Assembly (NCBI GenBank): GCA_023512835.1
Contig: CM042089.1
Coordinates: 54,183,427-54,247,426, forward strand
Origin: Taxillus chinensis
Lineage: Eukaryota; Streptophyta; Magnoliopsida; Santalales; Loranthaceae
Length of the DNA stretch: 64,000 nucleotides
Direction of reading: 5' to 3'
The notes under the pieces are model-generated. The model saw only the letters and a list, made by a program, of their open reading frames with translations. It ran no database searches and was not told the origin of the DNA. Position numbers and translations under genes: made by a program. Of the stretch, positions 56,402 to 64,000 are shown piece by piece (positions within the stretch are counted from its first letter, which is position 1; each line of letters opens with the position of its first letter).

Positions 56402-58176
56402 TGACCCGCATAAATTATGTCTGAAGGTTTTGCAGCAAGTGCACTGGTCAAGTAATAAAATGGAGTATTAAGACTCCGGTTGTCGAACCCACAGGGAGGT
56501 AGCTAATGCTGTTGCGCAAGCACTAAGCTAACAAGTTGATTTTATGCTGGACAATTGATGTTTGTTGTGCAAATATTTTGAACAAAAAGATATTAAATCG
56601 GAATGTTGGCACGGTTGGTATAGACATCTAGGGTCACAATGTTTACCACCCAATCGATTGTACTAACTGGTTATGGCTCTTATTTATGTTCTAGTTCAAG
56701 TTCATGTTGATTATCTCCTACCTATCTTACATTTGGTCCATGCTAAGATAGATTTAAGGCTTTTATCCCATTTGGTCCATGCGAATAAAAGTGATCAAGG
56801 TAGACAAACAATCTAATAGTTGCGACTTGGTCCATCATGCAATATTAAATCTAATTCACTAGTGTTCCACCCTAGACAAGGGCTAAGATTACCTAATCAT
56901 GCATAAACTAGGCATTTCCATTCAAGCAAGTGAATTAAACAAGAACTGAATTCTATTTTATTGAACAACCATAACCAAACTGACTACAATTTATTGGGGG
57001 CTACATTGCTCCCCTAGACTAACAAGACTACTCCATAATCATGATAAAAACAACAACAATCATAAGAAAGAACATGATTACAGATCAGGACAATAAAGGA
57101 AGACCCCAAGATGAACCAGGACTCCAGCCTCCAAAGACTCCGGCGTCTGCCGCCCAAACTCACTCCTTGCCAAGGACAACCCGATCTTTTAGCAATGGCT
57201 ATAGCTCTTTTCGGAACTCAGATCGATTCTCCCACTCAAGATGATTTACAATGCCTCCAAAAGACCCCTATTTATAGGTTTTAGTGGGCCAAATTAGGGT
57301 TACAAAAGGTATGCCCTAATTATAAATGTGGTCGCGACCAAAACGACGTCGTTTTGGTTAGTGACACTAATCGACGTTCTAGCGAAATAAAACTCAAACT
57401 ACACCAAATTTGACCCCAGTTCTTTAGAGGAAAATGATTAAAACAACAAAATACATCATTTGGAGCGCCAAAATGCTTGCACGTGAGAATGCACGTGAGA
57501 AGACCCTTTTCACGTGCAGCTCCATTTGCTCGAAACTTCACCCGACTTTATCACATCGGATAAAGCCTTCCATGCAAAAATATCCTTGCCCGTGAAAAAG
57601 GTCATTTTCACAGGCACCTCCAAATGGTCTGAAATTTTTTATAAGAGATAGATGACATCATTTGGAGCAACTTTTTGTTCTGCACGTGAGATCATCTGAA
57701 GCCTCCTACTAGGTCAAAAAAATCAAATCCCAATATCACGTGCAAAATATTTTGTTGTCCTTTTGCTCTGAAATTTTTATGGGAGGTAAAGGGCATCATT
57801 TGAAGCAACTTTCCCTTCTGCACGTGATATTTTTAAGGCCATATTCGTGGTCAAATAAATCAAAATGTTTGTTCCGCACTAATAGTGTGAAGAGACCTCT
57901 TGCAGCCTTGTCGCTTGTAGCCTTCAAAATGCCTCCTTTTGAGATCATAAGTTGCCACAAGCTCCCTCTTTAGGAGATAGAGTAGTCTAGCTGATGACTA
58001 GAGAAGAAATCATCCAAAAACCTGCCCAAAACAGCTCAAAAACACATATACAACACAAGTAGTGTCTTCTTGGGGTTAGAGCAAATATATATGAAATATG
58101 GTACTAAAAAGGCTCTAAACAAGCTCTTTGATACCCTAAATAGGCTATAAAATAACGGCATAAATGCACGTTATCA
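56402..58176 (-). repeat. 3' LTR of E (1775 bp)
   Basis: The complete copy. On the minus strand it begins TGATAACGTGCATTTATGCC, like H. It holds G-box units, the palindrome at 57337-57358 and TATAAATA (57269-57276). Confidence 0.9.
57269..57358 (-). promoter_or_regulatory. Perfect ACGT palindrome and TATA box in E LTR
   Basis: CCAAAACGACGTCGTTTTGG with one further matching base each side (57337-57358). TATAAATA lies about 60 bp downstream on the minus strand. The second LTR has the 20-bp form at 62857-62876 and TATAAATA at 62788-62795. Confidence 0.7.
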
Positions 58177-59574
58177 AATACACCACACTTGAACCATTGC
58201 TTGTCCTCAAGCAAAAACACAATCAGCCAAAAAGGAAACAAACACTCATTCAAACATGAAGAAAAATAAAATAACAAACAAAAGAGTCATGTTTCCTAAG
58301 TATACAACCTTATCATGCTGAAATGGGCATTTCAAGAAGCAAAATGAATTATAATTTAGCTCATTCATGTTCATACCTCTAAGTCCAACAACCATGCGTC
58401 TCATTACCGAAAGTCGATATCAATAAGCATTCCTTGCTCAAATAGAACTTAGCTACCATTAAAGTCGGCACCAAGGTCGAACGCCTCACTCGGATATAAT
58501 TTTTCTTCTCTCTCATGCTCAAGCCCAAGATCAATACCTAACAAAAATAGGGGTAGAAAAACTCCTCACTACATTCTCCATTAGCTATTGCTTAAGTTCT
58601 TGCCAAGCATACATGGGAGTTCCAACCCGTGCTCATCAACAAAAACACACACTCTATTCTACTTATCGATAAACACTTGGAGCTAAAGATTTAAGCTCAC
58701 ACTTGTGAAGCAAATTGCAAAACAAAATAACTTAGCCATTATGGCCGCAACACGAAAACAAACACATATAAACGAAGCCATTGTGGCTTTTATTTTGGCA
58801 AACATTTTTTTTTCGTTTTTATTTTTTTCCGTTGTTTTTTTTCCTTTTTTTTCACACTTCTTTTTAGTAATAACCTTACAAGGTTGCATTTTATGCTCTC
58901 CCTTGATGGATTATTCACTCTTTTTTTTTGCTTTTTTAAATACTCACCTTTTTATTTAATTTTTTGTTTTATTTGCCTTTTTCTTTGCCGGAAGGAGAGA
59001 AAAACGTATCTCAATCCCTTTTATTACATAACACATAAGGCTCTTTGGCCTCTTATGGCACAATGACACCAACACCAAGACCGAGCACAAATAACTAGTC
59101 ATCATGCATACTTAACTCCTACCATTAAATAACTAATCTTGAATGCATGAGGAGCAAAGCAAACTATTACCCATACCCAAAAAATGTCACTCAAGGGCTA
59201 GAAAGAGGTCCGATCTCGGTTTGTTTTTGTATTTTCTTTTTCCCTCAACTTTAAAGGCCACTAAGGTCTATCATAATATGTCATGCTCATTTAATATGCA
59301 AATGCCACCACTAACATGGTGATCTCATTCACAAGGTACGACATGAATAAACCAAAGCATAATACACTTTAATTACTTAAATTAAAATTCAGCCAAAAGT
59401 GCATACTTTATTATCTATGGCTCTCCACATACAAAACACACATTCAAACATGAAAACAATTTACGCAACCATAAGGACAAGTAAATGGCGCAAGCCACCC
59501 CCACACCACACTTAAGAAATTGCTATGTCCTCGAGCATGGGATAAGGGAAAGGAAGACACTTACCTCGAGTGGG
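58177..59574 (-). other. Polypurine region and 3' non-coding block of E
   Basis: The minus strand reads GAGGACAAGCAATGGTTC then AAGTGTGGTGTATT directly before the LTR. A second AAGTGTGGTGT lies at 59503-59513. A GTAAGT site (59569-59574) marks the start of the block, as in H. The block is AT-rich and non-coding. Confidence 0.7.
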
Positions 59575-61902
59575 TAAGCCGTAGTGATATCACGGGTATG
59601 CTTTTGAGGCATCAAATGGGTTGCAATTTACTTGAAACTTTTCCTATGTGTGGGACCCTCTTCAATGAATAAAAGCGTCAGTTGGATGTCTCGGATTCCC
59701 TCCTTATTTCATTTAAAACCCCTGCATCGTGGTTAGTGGCAGCAAGATAATCATAATAATTGCTAAACATAACAAAAAATAAAAATAAAAGAAATGAAAA
59801 GAAATTGGGTTGCCTCCCAACAAGCGTCTATTTTAAGTCCGTAGCTAGACTGTTCTTAGTATGTTTAACCAACACATGGTAAGCCTTCATCCTTGCCATA
59901 TACACTTGCGCGTTTCATATTCCACGGCAATCGGATGAAAGAATTGTTGTGGCAACAACTTGGACTCCAGGAGCACGTACAAAATGAAGAGCACCCCCAC
60001 AAACTTGAGGTTCTCTTTCCTCTCATGTTGGGTAGCAACAAAAATTCGATATACTCCACAATTGGAATAGTCAATATGCTCATGTGTGTACCTTCCTCAT
60101 CTAACACTTCCTCTTTAAAGATAGGATAAGTTAATCCCCAAGGAAACTCGTAAAGCTTGACGCATGCAAATCTTCTTCATCCTGAACAACTTTGATTGAT
60201 GGGTCTCCAGATAGCAAAATAAACGATCATCACCGAAATTCGGGGTTGCATATCCGGATTCTCCAACTGTTTGTGGTTCTTCTTCTTTTTCAAACAATCC
60301 AGAAATGGTCAAGCCATCCTCCTCTTCTTAGTTGGAAGAGACCAATGTAAAGCAGGTTGTTCAGTTTGGGGCATCAAATTGCTTATATGTTCTTCACTTT
60401 TGGGAGAAAACAAGTAGATACATTAGATGGGCAAAATAGTTGAGATGGAAGAGCCACCTTGTCATGGTCGACATTGTCCTTTGTACCACTTCAGGTTTTG
60501 TAATATTAGCAGATCATTGTGGTGATCTAGAATGGGATCAGATAAGAAGAATCATCATCATCCACAAAGTCCCATATTTTTGATGAAAATGAGAATGAAT
60601 GTCTTGAGGCAGGTACACCATCCCGATCGAATCCTATGTTGCCATTCTTATGCGCCTGGTCATTGGAATTAGTGCTCTTTCCTCCTCTTCTTTTTCTTCA
60701 AATCTAGGAACAACAACTTCATTGTGGTAGGGATATAGGTCTGCTATCCCTGTCGACCTTCTTTTGTAGCTTCATTGGCAGAGCTAGCCGTGATGGAAAA
60801 GTGAAAACAAACTGGTCTTGTTTTCCGTAGTAACTACTTGCTACATAAAGGTTGAATGGGTTGTCGGGCATTGATGGTGTGTGTATTGTCTAATACTTGC
60901 CCAACCACCGTCCGCATTCGTCCGCTAGGTCGCCATCTCGCGTGTAATTCTTAATAGTCTTTTCGATCTTCACTTCTCTTGTCTCTGGTAATAAAACATT
61001 TGGAGAAGTAGGGTGTATAAACCCCTCAACCTTTGTATCTTGGAGTTGTTTTTCGGTTTCCTTGTTGACATTTAAAAAGAACTCCCTCATTTCTTCATGA
61101 AGATCTTGTGATGGTGGATCATGCGCCACTCAAAGTTCCGTTGTAAATCATTGCCTCCAAAGAGTGAGGATGAACAAATTAAATCATCATTATCATCCTT
61201 GCCCATGTGTCCTCGTCACACTTCTCGAAAAATTCAGCATGTCGGGGTGATGCTTCTTGTGGAGAATATTCAGCCTTGAATTGTTCTTGACTTGGCCAAA
61301 CTCCATAGCCATCTCCATAAAAGTTATTAGCATTAATCTGGGGCTGCGGTAAGTAGAATTAGTGGCAAGATGTCCTTGGTTGTAGTCCCAATTTTTAGAT
61401 GTTGAACACTTTATATAACTTGGGTCGAATAAGCTTCATATGGAGAATCCCAAAAGCTCCCTGGTCTTCTTGGGTAGACGAAACGTTGGGCGACGACTCC
61501 AACAAATCCTCCATTGCCCGCTTGGGATCAACTTCATAGCTCCAATCCATTGGAATGTTTGACTGGCAACTATGTTTGGTTTTTTAAACCTACAAAAACA
61601 AAAACAACCAAATACCACACATAAACCCGAACCAAAAAGGAAACATGAGCACTCACATATACATATTCACATCCTAAAGCAAAGTCCATTATCGTGAGGA
61701 TTGTAGGCAATAACTCTCCTCGAGTATGTCGCATACACCGAGGAATTAAAACAAACACTTGATGTGTACCCCTAAAAGAAAACAAAACAAAACAGAGAAA
61801 TACAAAGCCACACCACACTAGAAAAATAGAAAATTAAAATTCCAGATCACAAATAAACTTAAGCACCTAATGTCACTTAGTCCTAACAACGTTTGGCTTG
61901 CC
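59575..61902 (-). pseudogene. Unrecognised broken coding cargo of E
   Basis: The minus strand has short ORFs at 59865-60107, 60115-60312, 60890-61129 (MAHDPPSQDLHEEMREFFLN), 61436-61618 and 61570-61818. Their composition (Glu/Lys/Ser-rich) looks like real but shifted protein, and phrases such as MDWSYEVDPKRAMEDLLESS can be read across frames near 61500. I do not recognise a family. It could be a degenerate gag-like protein. No RT, integrase or peptidase motif was seen. Confidence 0.45.
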
Positions 61903-61920
61903 TCCCCGGCAACGGCGCCA
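61903..61920 (-). other. Primer binding site of E (tRNA-Asp)
   Basis: The minus strand reads TGGCGCCGTTGCCGGGGA, matching the 18-nt complement of the plant tRNA-Asp 3' end, 6 bp inside the LTR. This primer is characteristic of Athila-like Ty3/gypsy elements. Confidence 0.9.
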
Positions 61921-61926
61921 AAAACT

Positions 61927-63654
61927 TGACCCGCATAAATTATGTTAAGGTTTTGCAGCAAGTGCCTGGTCAAGTAATAAAATGGAGTATTAAGACTCCG
62001 GTTGTCGAACCCACAGGGAGGTAGCTAATGCTGTTAAGCAAGCACTAAGCTAACAAGTTGATTTTATGCTGGACAATTGATGTTTGTTGTGCAAATATTT
62101 TGAACAAAAAGATATTAAATCGGAATGTTGGCAACGGTTGGTATGACATCTAGGGTCACAATGTTTACCACCCAATCGATTGTACTAATCTGGTTATGGC
62201 TTTATTTATGTTCTAGTTCAAGTTCATGTTGATTATCTCCTACCTATCTTACATTTGGTCCATGCTAAGATAGATTTAAGGCTTTTATCCCATTTGGTCC
62301 ATGCGAATAAAAGTGATCAAGGTGACAAACAATCTAATAGTTGGACTTGGTCCATCATGCAATATTAAATCTAATTCACTAGTGTTCCACCCTAGACAAG
62401 GGCTAAGATTACCTAATCATGCATAAACTAGGCATTTCCATTCAAGCAAGTGAATTAAACAAGAACCGAATTCTATTTTATTGAACAACCATAACCAAAC
62501 CGACTACAATTTATTGGGGGCTACATTGCTCCCCTAGACTAACAAGACTACTCCATAATCATGATAAAAACAACAACAATCATAAGAAAGAACATGATTA
62601 CGGACCAGGACAATAAAGGAAGACCCCAAGATGAACCAGGACTCCAGCCTCCAAAGACTCGCAGCCTGCTGCCCAAACTCACTCCTTGCCAAGGACAACC
62701 CGATCTTTTAGCAATGGCTATAGCTCTTTTCGGAACTCGGATCGATTCTCCCACTCAAGATGATTTACAATGCCTCCAAAAGACCCCTATTTATAGGTTT
62801 TAGTGGGCCAAATTAGGGTTACAAAAGGTATGCCCTAATTATAAATGTGGTCGCAGCCAAAACGACGTCGTTTTGGTTAGTGACACTAATCGACGTTTAG
62901 GCGAAATAAAACTCAAACTACACCAAATTTGACCCCGAGTTCTTTAGAGGAAAATGATTAAAACAACAAAATACATCATTTGGAGCGCCAAAATGCTTGC
63001 ACGTGAGAATGCACGTGAGAAGACCCCTTTTCACGTGCAGCTCCATTTGCTCTGAAACTTCACCCAAGACTTTATCACATCGGATAAAGCCTTCCATGCA
63101 AAAATATCCTTGCCCGTGAAAAAGGTCATTTTCACGGGCACCTCCAAATGGTCTGAAATTTTTATAAGAGATAGATGACATCATTTGGAGCAACTTTTGT
63201 TCTGCACGTGAGATCATCTGAAGCCTCCTACTAGGTCAAAAAATCAAATCCCAATATCACGGCAAAATATTTTGTTGTCCTTTTGCTCTGAAATTTTTAT
63301 GGGAGGTAAAGGGCATCATTCGAAGCAACTTTCCCTTCTGCACGTGATATTGTTAAGGCCATATTCGTGGTCAAATAAATCAAAATGTTTGTTCCGCACT
63401 AATAGTGTGAAGAGACCTCTTGCAGCCTTGTCGCTTGTAGCCTTCAAAATGCCTCCTTTTGAGATCATAAGTTGCCACAAGCTCCCTCTTTAGGAGATAG
63501 AGTAGTCTAGCTGATGACTAGAGAAGAAATCATCCAAAAACCTGCCCAAAACAGCTCAAAAACACATATACAGCACAAGTAGTGTCTTTCTTGGGGTTAG
63601 AGCAAATATATATGAAATATGGTACTAAAAAGGCTCTAAACAAGCTCTTTATCA
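61927..63654 (-). repeat. 5' LTR of E (1728 bp)
   Basis: Same as the 3' LTR apart from a deletion of about 45 bp next to the outer end and many 1-2 bp indels. The outer end keeps TGAT. Confidence 0.9.
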
Positions 63655-63990
63655 CTCACCCCTCCCTCTATGTTGTGTTTTCTTTCAGGAACATACAGGC
63701 GTTAGGAGGGACCCCAAGGTGGAAGACCTTATTTACTTTACTGTCTGCCATTTATGTTGTTTTTATGAGAATTGATGTAACCCCAGTGGGGATGGATTGA
63801 AAAGAGGATTTTGTTGTAATAAAGACTGGTTTGGATTGTGGATTGCTTTTATGAACTTTACTGTCTTGACTGTGTTGTGGATGTTTAAAATGTAATATTC
63901 TTGGTTTGTATCCTAACCCCTTTGCCCTCCGTGTGGGTAAAAGGGGAGTCACGTACCGGTTTCCTCGGGTTGGAAATCCGGGGCGTGACA
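63655..63990 (+). repeat. 3' LTR of G, second part
   Basis: Begins with the duplicated CTCAC, then CCCTCCCTC, acceptor-like TTTCTTTCAG (ends 63688), CCCCAGTGGGG, an AATAAA-type signal and GGGGCGTGACA. GGACATGCGT follows to the window end. Confidence 0.92.
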
Positions 63991-64000
63991 GGACATGCGT

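Larger units (their letters stand above)
56402..63654 (-). mobile_element. Element E: non-autonomous LTR element, tRNA-Asp primed
   Basis: Read on the minus strand it starts TGATAAAG and ends GCGGGTCA, with target duplication CTCAC (56397-56401 and 63655-63659). LTRs are 61927-63654 (5') and 56402-58176 (3'). An exact tRNA-Asp primer site and a polypurine equivalent flank a 3.75-kb interior with only short broken ORFs. LTR ends and the 3' block are shared with H, but the cargo differs. Confidence 0.9.
47934..63990 (+). mobile_element. Element G: Tekay chromovirus with both LTRs
   Basis: 5' LTR 47934-49659, primer site, gag-pol-chromodomain, polypurine tract 54964-54979, 3' LTR 54980-56401 plus 63660-63990 (E is inserted). 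LTRs differ mainly at a few transitions and in microsatellite length, so insertion is recent. It is the least damaged autonomous-type element here. Its own flanks do not match (GGGGA against GGACA); the matching 5' flank lies upstream of TRIM 2. Confidence 0.93.

Noticed and set aside
58705..58959. 84-codon Phe-rich ORF resembling a membrane protein
   Set aside because: Translation of poly-T tracts in the 3' block of E; the hydrophobic look is compositional.
61903..61920. tRNA-Asp gene end
   Set aside because: Only the 18-nt 3' end complement is present, next to an LTR; it is a primer binding site.

Overview
This window looks like a piece of a flowering-plant nuclear genome, probably a dicot and probably heterochromatic. 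The inference rests on long plant-type LTR retrotransposons nested in one another, primer sites for plant tRNA-iMet and tRNA-Asp, Tekay-type chromovirus and SIRE-type copia polyproteins, and the absence of any recognisable host gene, rRNA or tRNA gene. Species cannot be told. Almost every base can be assigned to a retrotransposon. Many copies differ from each other by 1-2 bp indels, so some frameshifts may be assembly errors.

Layout. 1-3468: the 3' end of a non-autonomous Tekay-like element (A). 3625-4291: an LTR scrap of the TGATAACG family. 4292-34302: an old Tekay element (D). Its integrase is split by Tekay-like element B (5223-20432), whose own 5' LTR is split by element H (5917-12721). 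D's 3' LTR is split by an Ogre/TAT-like element C (21233-31528) and by a later LTR fragment (about 32403-33520). 34466-35593: a decayed Tekay integrase. 35629-37109: a reversed Ogre/TAT-like LTR scrap and a copia LTR. 37110-45667: a TRIM-like triple-LTR array joined to Tekay element F, whose 3' LTR is truncated. 45668-47423: a SIRE-like copia remnant. 47424-63990: a second TRIM-like unit joined to Tekay element G, whose 3' LTR holds the minus-strand element E (56402-63654).

Elements F and G retain all Tekay domains (Gag, two zinc knuckles, protease, RT, RNase H, integrase, chromodomain) but with frameshifts and stops. A, B, C, E and H are non-autonomous. H is the most unusual: it has LTRs and a 5-bp target duplication but carries a Ulp1-type (C48) cysteine peptidase ORF, with its His/Asp/Gln/Cys residues, in place of gag-pol. 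E has related LTRs and the same 3' non-coding block but different cargo, so this family looks like a vehicle with exchangeable contents.

The strongest patterns across elements are shared LTR modules. A U3 block with paired CACGTG boxes is shared between Tekay LTRs and the tRNA-Asp-primed TGATAACG family, close to 95% identical by eye over its best 130 bp. ATCAAAAC-N6-GTTTTGAT dyads lie just upstream of TATA boxes in 1-5 copies. A GGTCGAAG minisatellite occurs in opposite orientations in Tekay-like and Ogre-like LTRs. One TRIM plus Tekay composite (47424-63990) is flanked as a whole by the duplication GGACA, as if integrated as one unit.
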